From Amanita rubescens (lineage: Eukaryota > Basidiomycota > Agaricomycetes > Agaricales > Amanitaceae), in the NCBI GenBank assembly GCA_015039365.1, contig WION01000208.1, forward strand, positions 1 to 64,000: DNA of 64,000 nucleotides, given 5' to 3'. Positions within the stretch are counted from its first letter, which is position 1. Each line of letters begins with the position of its first letter. Below the pieces are notes generated by a model, which worked only from the letters and a program-made list of their open reading frames with translations, was not told the DNA's origin and searched no databases. Of the stretch, positions 33,145-43,240 are shown one piece after another. The position numbers and the translations under genes are program-made.

Positions 33145-35475
33145 CTAGGCAGTTCTAAGTCCCATCTGCTCCGTAAAACGCTTGTGTTTTTCGCGTGATA
33201 GCGGTTTTGTCAGGACATCGGCAACTTGATCATTTGTCGGGCAATACTCGACTTTGATGATTCCTCTAGCTTGAGTGTCTCGAACGAAATGGTATTTGAT
33301 ATCGATATGCTTTGTCCGGTCATGTGCAACTGGATTTTGAATGAGTTTGATGGCAGATTGATTGTCCACGTAGAGCGTAATCGGTTTTTTGAGTGGATGA
33401 CCAATCTCGGAAAGGAAAGTGTGAATCCAGGTTGCTTCTTGAGCGGCGCGGGCAGCGGCGATATATTCGGCTTCGGTAGAGGAAAGAGAGACGGTTGCTT
33501 GCTTTTTGGATGACCAGCTGATAGCGGCACCGGAGAGGATAGCGGTATATCCGGAAACGGACTTGCGGTCGTTAGGATCGCCTGCCCAGTCTGCGTCGCA
33601 GTAGATTACTGGTCCTTCAATAGCGGACTTGCCGTCGTAGAGAATATAGGTGTCGGAGGCGCCTCGAAGGTAGCGGAATACTCGTTTGACAGCAGTGTGA
33701 TGTCGTTTGCCAGGTGCATGGTTATGGCGTGAAAGTACGCCCACATCATGCGCAACGTCGAATCTAGTACCAATAGATCCGTACATGAGTGAACCGATGA
33801 GTCGTTGATACTCAGTAACGTTCACTTCAGCGGCGTCGAGTTTCTCGAGCTTGAGGTTTGCCTCCATTGGGGTAGCTGCTGGTTTGCAGTCGGCCATTCC
33901 ATGTCTTTCGAGGATATCCTCGATGTATTGCGATTGGGATAGCCTAATGGTTCGCTTTGGTCGGTCGCGTGTGACTTCCATGTTTAGAATCCAGTGAACC
34001 TCGCCGAGATCCGTCATGTCGAAGCGTGAACTGAGGTCCTTCTTCGTTTGCGTCACGAGATCTGGTGAGTCGGAAATGATAAGGTTGTCATCGACGTAGA
34101 CCGCGATTATGATGTGGTGGCCATTTGCGTTCTTGTAGAAAACGCAGTGGTCAGCTTGAATTCGAGTGAAACCGAGAGCGCCAAGTTCACTTGAGAATTT
34201 TCGGTACCATTCTCGACTTGCCTGTTTCAGACCGTAAAGAGCCTTTTTGAGTCGCCAGACAGTTCCGGGAGCAGCGTTGTAGCCAGGTGGGACTCGGATA
34301 TAGATCTCCTCTTCGAGTTCCCCATTCAGAAAAGCAGACTTGACATCCATTTGGTGAATTTCCCAGTCAAAACGGGCAGAGAGGGCGAGAAGTAGTCGTA
34401 TTGAGTTGAATTTCGTCACTGGTGCGAAAGTTTCATTATAGTCGATACCTTCGACCTGCGAGAAACCTTGGGCGACGAGACGGGCCTTGTAGCGCTCGAT
34501 TTGACCATCAGGTCCCATCTTCATCCTAAAGACCCACTTAGATCCGACGATTTTGCGATCGTGTGGTCGTGGAACCTCCTCAAACACTTCAAACTTCTTA
34601 AGAGTCTCGAGCTCTTCATTACATGCCTTCTTCCATTGCTCACAATCCTCACGGGACATGGCGTCGTGAAAGGTGAGTGGGTCGCCCAGGGCGGCCGTTC
34701 TGGCATTCTCGTCGGTCACATGTGTGACTTGCGTCACATCTCCTCCCTCGTTATCTCCTCGTCCTCCTCCTGCCACACTCGCTCCTCCACTCAATTGATG
34801 GGCGGTCCGGTTTCCATATGACGACTTGAAGTATCTTTCATCATCATCGCGCACCGGCGCTCTTCGGATCCTTGTCGAACGACGAGGTTCATCAATTTCA
34901 GCAGTGGGAGGTAGATAAGGCTGTACAGGCGGTAGATTGGAGTTTCTAAGGTGAGTTGAACTGGTTCCTGGGGTTTTCGAGGTCGCTGAATCCGACGGTG
35001 AAGTCGGCGTGGCGCGAAATTCGATTACGGATCCGCCAGGACGAGTTGTAGCGTTTTTAGGTGGTGAAACACCATCAGCAGTGCTCCCTGCTGTCCCATA
35101 GCTGTTAGATGACGAATCTGAGTCATCTCCGTCGTCGTCGTCGTCGCTTTTGACGTCCAGAAGCCCTTCAAGATCCACAGATGACTCTGAATCAGATTCT
35201 GAGTCATTTACGTCCTCAGCAGGTGAGTTTCTTGTTTCTGCTTCATCTTGGGTAACTTCAGTCTCAATCCTGACTCTGGTAGGCTCTACAAGTTCGCCTT
35301 CATCGAAATGGACGTCCCGGGATTCCACAATGCGCCCACTCGAACGATGAACGAGTAAATAGGCCTTTTTGTGTTCGGAATAACCCAGGTGAATGCATTC
35401 CATCGTTTTCTTGTCCAGTTTCTGACGTTTTTCTTTCGGAACATGAGCATAGGCCTTGCAGCCGAAGATTCGGAG
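33145..35475 (-). pseudogene. Copia-3 Pol: integrase C-terminus, reverse transcriptase, RNase H
   Basis: About 775 residues with no stop. The integrase C-terminal motif FGCKAYAHVPKEKRQKLD leads, followed by a Ser/Asp-rich linker. Reverse transcriptase follows (KWVFRMKMGPDGQIERYKA, QMDVKSAFLNG, YVDDNLIISD), then RNase H (YCDADWAGD, SSTEAEYIAA) and the usual end DVLTKPLSREKH. All reverse transcriptase and RNase H acidic residues are visible. The upstream part was separated by the Copia-2 insertion with duplication CGGAG (35471-35475); the second copy is not seen. Confidence 0.9.
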
Positions 35476-35882
35476 TGTTAAATATAGAATTATATTTATA
35501 GAATGATTAACTACTGATTGACTACAATCAATGTTACTCATATCGCTCGCGTCATCCTTTATGTATGACATAGAGATGACATCATAATGACTTCATTATG
35601 ATATCATGGTGACATCATGATAGACTCATGATTACATCTTATGGTGTGCTTAGCACGCCATATCTTCCCATCTATACTATACGCTTACACATATGTAGAC
35701 ACATATTTGTTCTCTCTTAGTATATAAACCTGTCCTGTATCGTAGAATAGGACAATCCATTCTCTTCCTCTTACTATCACTACTACGCCGAAGGGTAGTG
35801 CTAAGATCATATCGCAATAGGTAAGCTATTGCACCTGCTCATGCTGTGGACACGCTCTCGCGTAGACCTGTCTTCTTCGTCA
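35476..35882 (+). repeat. 5' LTR of Copia-2
   Basis: A 407-bp LTR at the junction with Copia-3 (CGGAG precedes). It has a TATA-like AGTATATAAACC near 35719, as in Copia-1, and a splice-donor-like ATAG|GTAAGC at 35821. Confidence 0.85.
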
Positions 35883-36019
35883 GGTTATGGGCCCCGCCGT
35901 CGATATTGCCAGGACCCACATCGCCGCTCGCTTGCTCGTCATCCGACATGATGTCCCACTGGTATAGTATCGCAGCGACCCTGATATGGTCTTATCATCT
36001 TGATATCACTAATCCTTGA

Positions 36020-36470
36020 TATGGCATATGCGCTAATGACATGCGCCCGGACCCTAGGGCTTTAGGGGGATCTCCTAGACACCCAGGGATAAGGGTACTT
36101 CCTATGTTTCTCGACGCTGGCATGGCAACGTCGGCCCCCATGGTGTTTTCGCGCTTGCGCACCATGATGTGACTGGGGTATTATTGCACGCTATACCATA
36201 ATAAGCCCCTTAGAGGCTTTAGAATACAATATGGCTCGTATTTAGCAACTTCTAGTATAAAGGACGTGCTGACACCTCATTGTGGGTGGTACACGCAGTC
36301 TATTAAGGATGCGCCCTTAGGGACTCCTTTAGTCGGAATGATCGATAGGATCATTCTAAGTTTGGGCTCTATGGTAATCCCATAATCCCATTTAGAAGTT
36401 TCATATTGATTACCGGTCGTGCTTACATAACGGTCTGGGGGGCTTATGGACCAGACGTTATTTCTATTTT
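36020..36470 (+). ncRNA. Structured RNA leader of Copia-2
   Basis: Counterpart of 5690-6120. Helices are CGACG/CGTCG (36112-36116, 36129-36133), CATGGTG/CACCATG (36139-36145, 36160-36166), GAATGATC/GATCATTC (36336-36343, 36349-36356), TATGG/CCATA (36370-36374, 36380-36384) and ATAACG/CGTTAT (36427-36432, 36456-36461). Each differs from Copia-1 on both strands of the stem while loops and spacers stay similar. The strongly conserved ACATGCGCCCGGACCCTAGG stretch starts near 36032. Confidence 0.65.
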
Positions 36471-36784
36471 ACAATCGCAACGGGTAAAACCGTGGTTCGC
36501 CCAAGAGCGCTTGAGCCAGCGATTGATTTTGCATGTCATTTACAGCATTCAGGGATGATCCGAGCTTTCAAGACCGAGTGGACCTGTGGACCTGAGCTTT
36601 ATCTAAGCTTGGCTTGTAACTAAGTTACTCAGGGTCGGTTGGTTTAACCGAATATAGACTGTACTCGTAACCGAGGAACTCTATATAGTCTGACATTCTA
36701 GTCTATGGCACCCTGGTAACTTAATAAAGACGAATTAGACTTTTAGCTTTAATTAAGCTTTAAGCTCATTATATTCTCTTTTAG

Positions 36785-37336
36785 GAAAGAAAACTGGATT
36801 CCGAAACTAGTACTCCGTTACCAGTTTACGAAGCCGAAGGAGAATCATTTCCTCCTGCCCGGAGATTACCTCCTTCTTACGACGCTCCAATCCCACCGTT
36901 TCCCTTAACCTTAGGGAACCGGACTTTTATTGATACACCGGCACCAATCCCATCTTCGTCCCGTTCTAGGACGATAGTTCGTGTTGTCAATTCTGACACC
37001 AGATTCGGTGTCACAACTCGTGGACCTGTCACAGTTCACGATCGAAGAGATCACTTCCTAGCCGCGCGACTAAGAAACGGTCGTAGCTTGCAAGACGAAA
37101 TAATACATCGTCGTCGACAAGCAGCTATCGAAGAAGGTGTTCCGCCCACCTTAGATCTTTGGATTCCACCCAGGGGCACTTCAGTAGCCCAACACATAGC
37201 AAACAGGCGTACACGCCATAATCTCGAAAGAGATAACCAAGAGGTCGAAAACCTCGAAAATCAAAGAAACTTCCGTTTCTTTTGGCGTCTTCTAACCGCC
37301 TATATCATAATCTTCACCTCCGCCTTCCTCGTCTAA
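36785..37336 (+). CDS. Upstream ORF of Copia-2, open without any ATG
   Basis: From the base after an acceptor-like TCTTTTAG (ends 36784), the frame stays open for 183 codons to a TAA at 37334-37336. It contains no ATG. It shares STPLPVY with the Copia-1 upstream frame and ends in a hydrophobic segment (FFWRLLTAYIIIFTSAFLV). The Gag-Pol ATG follows after one base. Initiation could come from splicing to an upstream exon, a non-AUG codon such as the CTG at 36794, or internal entry promoted by the leader. Splicing from 35821 directly would put TAG in frame, so that simple version fails. Function unknown. Confidence 0.5.
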   Translation, partial: ERKLDSETSTPLPVYEAEGESFPPARRLPPSYDAPIPPFPLTLGNRTFIDTPAPIPSSSRSRTIVRVVNSDTRFGVTTRGPVTVHDRRDHFLAARLRNGRSLQDEIIHRRRQAAIEEGVPPTLDLWIPPRGTSVAQHIANRRTRHNLERDNQEVENLENQRNFRFFWRLLTAYIIIFTSAFLV

Positions 37337-37337
37337 C

Positions 37338-40300
37338 ATGTCTAACGACTTGACGATTCCTAGTTCCATTCCCGTTTTGAATGGAACTAATTACAAAGAA
37401 TGGGAACGCATGATGCGTTTCCTATTACAAACAAAGGGACTGTTTCAGTACCTTAAGGATGATTATGTTCATCCCCCGCGGATTACTCCGCTACAACAAT
37501 TCTTCATCGATACAGGTGTTCGTGCAGCTATAACTGCACAACCTGCGGTAGCAGCAGTTGCCGCGCATGGTACACATGCAGCAATACCTGCAATCCCAGC
37601 CGTTGAGGGTGAACCGGCTATCACCCAACAAATGGTTGATGATGCAAAGGCCGTCAAAAAGGCTTTTGAAGATTGGGTTGTCGAGGATGATCGCATCCTC
37701 GGATCCATAAATATGAAATGTTCTGCTACTATACAGCAGATCAATTCAGAAGTAAATGCCGCCAGAGTCTTATGGCGGAATTTAGCAAATCAATACGGTG
37801 TGACAACGTCTGCCGGTATCTATAATGACTTCCAATTAGCCGTTACTTGGAAGTTTCAAGACAAAAAGGATCCCACACAATCCTTAAACGACCTCCTCGC
37901 CATAATAAACCGCTTATCATCTAGCGGAATCGTATTGCCTGAAAATGTACAGGCAATGATTGTACTTTCAGCTGTCCCCCGTCATTGGGACAATTTTGCC
38001 GCTGTGGTTCTAGCCACAACAGAACCATCGGATCTCACGATCCAAGGGATACTTCCCTTAATTCAGAATGAGTGGCGCCGAAGGCACCCTGAATCTGCCG
38101 CGACGGCTAATACGTCGCAACAACAGCAGCAACCATGGCAACAAGTACGTGGTCGAGGACGAGGACGTGCTCGCGGACGTGGCCGCGGAGCAGGTCGTGG
38201 ACGTGGGGGGAGGCCTTATTCTAGGCCTCCACAAGGCGCTCAGACACCGGCTTCAAATCCTCCTCCGGCAAATCAAAATTGGCCGGGTAAAGTTGAGGGC
38301 CAAACACGTGGTCCTAACTGGGAGAGGAACCGAGAACGCCGAAAGGCAGATGCAGCCGAGAAGAAGGCTGCCAAAGCCGCAGAACATACTATGAGTTCTG
38401 CACATACCGTCGCCCGTATTGGGCCTTATGACATCACTGAGCCAGTTGCCGGCTCCAGCAAAGGCAAACAAAGAGAAAAGGATGAACTGGACTTTGAGTC
38501 CTATAAATCGAACCGAGGAATGGGGATATCGTCAGACGATATCGACTATAAAAATATGGATATAGATCAGGAAGCTGAACTATATTATGACGATTATTAC
38601 TATGAGGATAACGGCGAACAATGGTATGAAACCATTAAGAAGCTGGAAATGGCTAACTTTCTCTTTATAGAGGCAGCAATGAAAATGGTGTTCCCTAAGT
38701 TGGGACATCATCGTCGTACTATAAATTCCTTCTTTGAACAATCTGTACTATATGATAGTATAAATTATAAAGAAAATTTAGACGAAAACTGCCTCGTAAG
38801 AGATAAGTCGTGTGACACTGCCATTTATAATGCAAATATGATTGAACGATCATATAATATTGGTAACATGTTTAAGAAACCTTTTACATGTTTAGCGGTC
38901 AATAAAAGAAAATTTAAGGATAAAGTACATCCGACATGTCCCTGTCCGGAATGTGTTGAGAAACGTACTGGAGATACACTATGGATGTGTGACTCCGGTG
39001 CATCCGACCACTTTACCTTTAGTAGGAAAGACTTCTCTGAATACAGAGAATTTCCTGCAAATGAAAACCACAGTGTTAAAACTGCTAATGGTTTAGATCG
39101 TCTTGAGGGACTTGGCACAGTTATTCTTGAACACAAGTTATCCACAGGAGAAGTAACACTCGTAAAGCTCTTCCCTGTCCTCTATATGCCACGGGCAACT
39201 GCACGCTTGATTTCAAACGGCAGATTAATCCGACAAGGATTAACTTGTAAACAAGATGAAAAGATGGTAGTCTTTTCCTTTACAGACTCGGGTAGAACGT
39301 GTATCGAAGGACATTACCTTATGCCCGATGATACATTAGTTTACGCTCGAGGTAGGATTATTATAATGAATCCTACACTGGTTTCTGGTCCTGGTTTAGC
39401 CAACAGGAATTCTAAATTAATTCTTGGAAGACCGACAAAGAAACCAAACGCAGAGTCTATAGAAAAACTATTAGACTACGAGACCTGGCATAAACGTTTT
39501 GGTCATCCATCTAACGAAGTCTTTTCAAAGATACCGTTAAATGTTAATGGATGGAAAGAAGTTACACTTCCAGAAGGAAAACTACGTTGTGAAGGTTGTC
39601 TAAAAGGCAAAATGAAGGCAAAACCTTATAAACTGTCTTCGAAGAGAGCTACTCGTCCCTTCGAGTTACTCCATATGGATCTTATGACCGTACCGGCCAT
39701 ATCTTACCACAAATACAAATATATTGGTGTTATCGTTGACGATTTCACCTCGTATACGTGGATTGGTTTATTAAAAACCAAAGATCAAACTCTAGAATAT
39801 TTTACCGGATGGTATAATGAGTTTGTAGATCCTAAACAACCTATTTCTCACCTCCGTTCTGATCGAGGGGGGGAATTTGTAAATAAAGCCTTTGAAGAAT
39901 TCCTTAAATCCAAAGGAATTAAACATCAACAGACAGCTCCTTACACCCCACAACAAAATGGTCGCGTTGAACGCATGAATCAGACCTTGTCAGACAAAGC
40001 TGAGGCTATGCGATTAGACGCAGGATGTCCGAAATCTTGGTGGGAGTTCTCATTCAGAACGGCTGTGCATGTGTACAACCGCACTCCCCTAAAACGGACT
40101 AAATGGAAGACTCCTCTGGAAAATCTTCTTAATAAAAAGCCAGACGTATCATACTTTCGAGTATTTGGATGTGAAGCCTGGGTATTTATCCCTGATCAAC
40201 GGAGACCGGATAAGCTGTCCGAGAAATCCGTTTTATGTACTTTTGTAGGATATGAATCAGGAACCAAAGGCTATAGGTTCATGACGTCGACAAACACACT

Positions 40301-42422
40301 GGTCATATCCTCCCAGGCTACATTCTTTGAAAACAGGTTTCCGCGCAAAGGAAAGACTGCAGATATAATTACTGAAGATCTTGGTCCGATCTGGGAGGCG
40401 ATTCCTCAAGAGGAACCTAACCGCCCTCCACAAAATTTGGATTTAGATGACTTACTCCCAGAGAACCGTAGACGTTCTCCGAGCAGAAGACGCTCACCTG
40501 GTTTGAATCGAAGGGGTGCATCTCCTGATAGACAGCAATCAGACCCTTCTGATGATTCAAATGATGATGATGACGGTGATGAATTTGCCGATCGTCAAAG
40601 AGATTTTTTGGATGATAATATCCAAAGGCAAAGGGAAGAAAGAGAACAAGAAAGACGTGACAATTATCGTAGACAACGCGATGATTGGAAAAGGGGTCAA
40701 GGAATTGATAAACAGTCTCGTTTACGAGATCAATTCAAACGTCAAATGAGTGATATGTTTAAGAAACGTAAAACTCCTGAACCCTTTAGACGTACTCCCT
40801 CTCCACAAATAAAAGAGGAGACTCCTGTTCCTTCTAGACCTATAACACCGATACCATATGTATCTAGGTCACCTTCGCCTCGTAGTCCTATGGATGAAGA
40901 TAATCCCTTCTCTTTGAATCAAAGAGATCGAGATGAAATAGAAAACCCATTTATGACGGATCGAGAATTTGATCAATTTGAACAACGTCAAAGAGATCGT
41001 TTTAGAGAATTTGCTCAGAGACCTAGACCTCCTCCACCGATCATATCTGATCCAGGTCCACCCTCTGTACAAATAGGTCCTCGCCGTTCTGGTCGTTTTC
41101 CAGTTCCAAGGGTACAAAGAGACAACGCGTATGGAGATAAAACTCCTGCACAAATAGAAGCGGAAATTCAGCAAAAGCGAGACGCTTTACGAGAACAGTT
41201 AAAAGATAAAACTCCGAGTTCTTCGACTCAGGATCCACCGTCAGCAGACAGGAACCCTGATAGAATGAATGAATCTGCCTCTCTACTTAAAGAAATCTTC
41301 GCTTTAAAATCTGAATTAAAATCTGCAGAACATGATCATTTAACTAGAATGATTAATGAATCTGGAAATGAATTTCTTCATTTTCTTCTAAAAGCGGCTG
41401 TCCCCCTTGTGGATAATATTCCATATGACTATAGAGATATATCTAAAATGCGCTCCAGTAATCCTCAATTGTATAAACAATGGAAGATTGCAATGGATGA
41501 CGAATTTAAATCTCTTCAATCTAGAGATATTTGGGAGTTAGTTGATCTTCCAAAAGGACGAAACCTAATCAGATGTCGTTGGGTTTTCGACTTAAAAACC
41601 GATGGACGCAAAAAAGCTCGCGTCGTAGCTAAAGGTTTTAGTCAACGTCCCGGATTAGATTACGACGAAACATTCTCGCCTGTAGCGAGATATGAAACAA
41701 TCCGAATACTTCTGGCCACATCAGTGCTTGAAAACTGGGATATACAAGCCCTAGATGTAAAAACTGCCTTCTTATATGGCGATCTTGATGAAGATATTTA
41801 CATGGCCCAGCCAGAAGGTTTCGTTGTAAAAGGACAAGAATCTAAAGTATATAGGCTGAGGAAAGCCATATATGGATTGAAACAGGCATCATATGCCTGG
41901 AATAAACAAGCTGATAAATCGTTGAAATCGTTGCATTTCGAGCGATGCTTGTCTGATTCTGGCGTTTACGTTCGTAAAGGCAAGAATACTATCACGATAT
42001 GCATATTGTATGTCGATGATATACTCTTTATGGGAAACGACGATTCCACCATTGCATCCATTAAAAAGAAATTTATGGAGATGTGGGAATGTCGTGATCT
42101 TGGAAAGATCAAAGAGTATTTACGAATCCAAGTCAATTACAACCGTGATTTAGGATTCTTAGTCATAGATCAAGGTCCTTATGCCTTGAAGGTTGTTAAG
42201 CGATTTGGACTTGAAGATTGCAAGTCTGTACGCACACCGTTACCTGCTGGGTATGCTCCTATAAAAAATGAAGGAGAATGCACATCACAGGAACGTTCTT
42301 ATTATCAACAGATAATAGGATCCCTTCTATATCTTGCCTTAGGAACTAGGCCTGATATAATCTATGCAGTAATTTTGATGTCCCAATTTTCATCCATCAG
42401 GAAAACGGCGGAAAATGGATAA
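37338..42422 (+). pseudogene. Copia-2 Gag-Pol, truncated after reverse transcriptase
   Basis: A 1694-residue frame whose last ~8 residues are foreign. Gag begins with LNGTNYKEWERMMRFLLQ. An RG-rich box (GRGRGRARGRGRGAGRGRGG) again stands in for a zinc knuckle. Protease DSGA has D552. Integrase has the HKRFGHP and CEGCLKGK zinc residues and catalytic D781, D842 and E878 (DD35E). A charged linker precedes reverse transcriptase with LDVKTAFLYG and YVDD at 1558-1561. RNase H is missing, so this copy cannot complete reverse transcription itself. The start is the ATG one base after the upstream frame's stop. Confidence 0.9.
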
Positions 42423-42595
42423 GGCTAGATAAAGCCTTAAAATAAATAAAAAATCTGTAATATTTCCAAGTCTGATATACCAATTGGTAATGCAATTTAA
42501 AGGACGGTAGGGTTGGCAATTTTTGCAAGGTAGTCCAGAATTGGCACTTTCACAAGTATTGGACTGTCTGAGAAACTGATTACAATCTAGTGATC

Positions 42596-43240
42596 AGAAA
42601 TAATAAGTAATATAATCCTAGGCAATTAGCTAAAAGAGTGACAAAATGCCACCAGCTGTCTCAGGGCAGATAAGAGACGGTAGCAATGGTAGATTCCACC
42701 ACATGTATCAGGAAGATATTGATTGTGCTGGTGTGCAAGGCTGCAATCTCATGATCAGAAATAACAAGTATGGTAATTCTAGACAATCAGCTAAAAGACC
42801 TATGAAATGCCACCAGCTGTCTCAGGGTAGATAAGAGACGGTAGCAATGGTAGATTCCACCCATGTATCAGGAAGATATTGATTGTGCTGGTGTGCAAGG
42901 CTGCAATCTCATGATCAGAAATAATAAGTATGGTAATTCTAGACAATCAGCTAAAGGACCTATGAAATGCCACCAGCTGTCTCAGGGCAGATAAGAGACA
43001 GTAGCAATAGTAGATTCCACCACATGTATCAGGATGATACTGATTGTGCTGATGTGCAAGGCTGCAATCTCATGATCAGAAATAATAAGTATGTTAATTC
43101 TAGACAATTGGCTAAAAGACCTATAAAATGCTACCAGCTATCTCTGGACAGATAAGGGATGGTAGCCCTGACAAATTTCATCACCAGTATCAGGGTGATG
43201 ATAATTGGTCTAGCTTTATCTAACAGCACCATAATTGATA
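42596..43240. repeat. Tandem repeat, ~160-bp unit, about four copies
   Basis: ATGCCACCAGCTGTCTCAGG or a close variant recurs at 42646, 42807, 42967 and 43128, spaced 160-161 bp. Units also share GATCAGAAATAATAAGTATG and ACATGTATCAGGAAGATA. The fourth unit is the most diverged. Small frames inside are repeats of the same sequence and look non-coding. Confidence 0.88.

Larger units (their letters stand above)
32826..35475 (-). mobile_element. Copia-3, 3' half of a Copia retrotransposon
   Basis: The 3' LTR at 32826-33128 (303 bp, TGTTGA/TCAACA ends) lies next to the end of pol. The pol frame is open from 33145 up to 35475, where Copia-2 is inserted in the integrase C-terminus. The 5' half, including gag, protease, integrase core and 5' LTR, is not found past 42398. 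Together with the missing Copia-2 3' end, this suggests a deletion or rearrangement at 42398. Confidence 0.85.
35476..42398 (+). mobile_element. Copia-2, related to Copia-1, lacking its 3' end
   Basis: The 5' LTR is 35476-35882 (407 bp, starts TGTTAAATAT, ends CGTCA). The primer site GGTTATGGGCCCCG, a leader homologous to Copia-1, an upstream frame and a Gag-Pol frame follow. Homology to Copia-1 stops at about 42398, just after reverse transcriptase (ILMSQFS). RNase H, tail and 3' LTR are absent. The LTR differs strongly from Copia-1 while leader and pol remain alignable, so this is a sister family, not a recent duplicate. Confidence 0.9.

Noticed and set aside
34468..34821. Antisense frame in Copia-3 pol
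   Set aside because: Shadow of the reverse transcriptase frame on the other strand.
42380..42422. Last eight codons of the Copia-2 Gag-Pol frame
   Set aside because: Foreign sequence read through after the truncation; not part of the protein.
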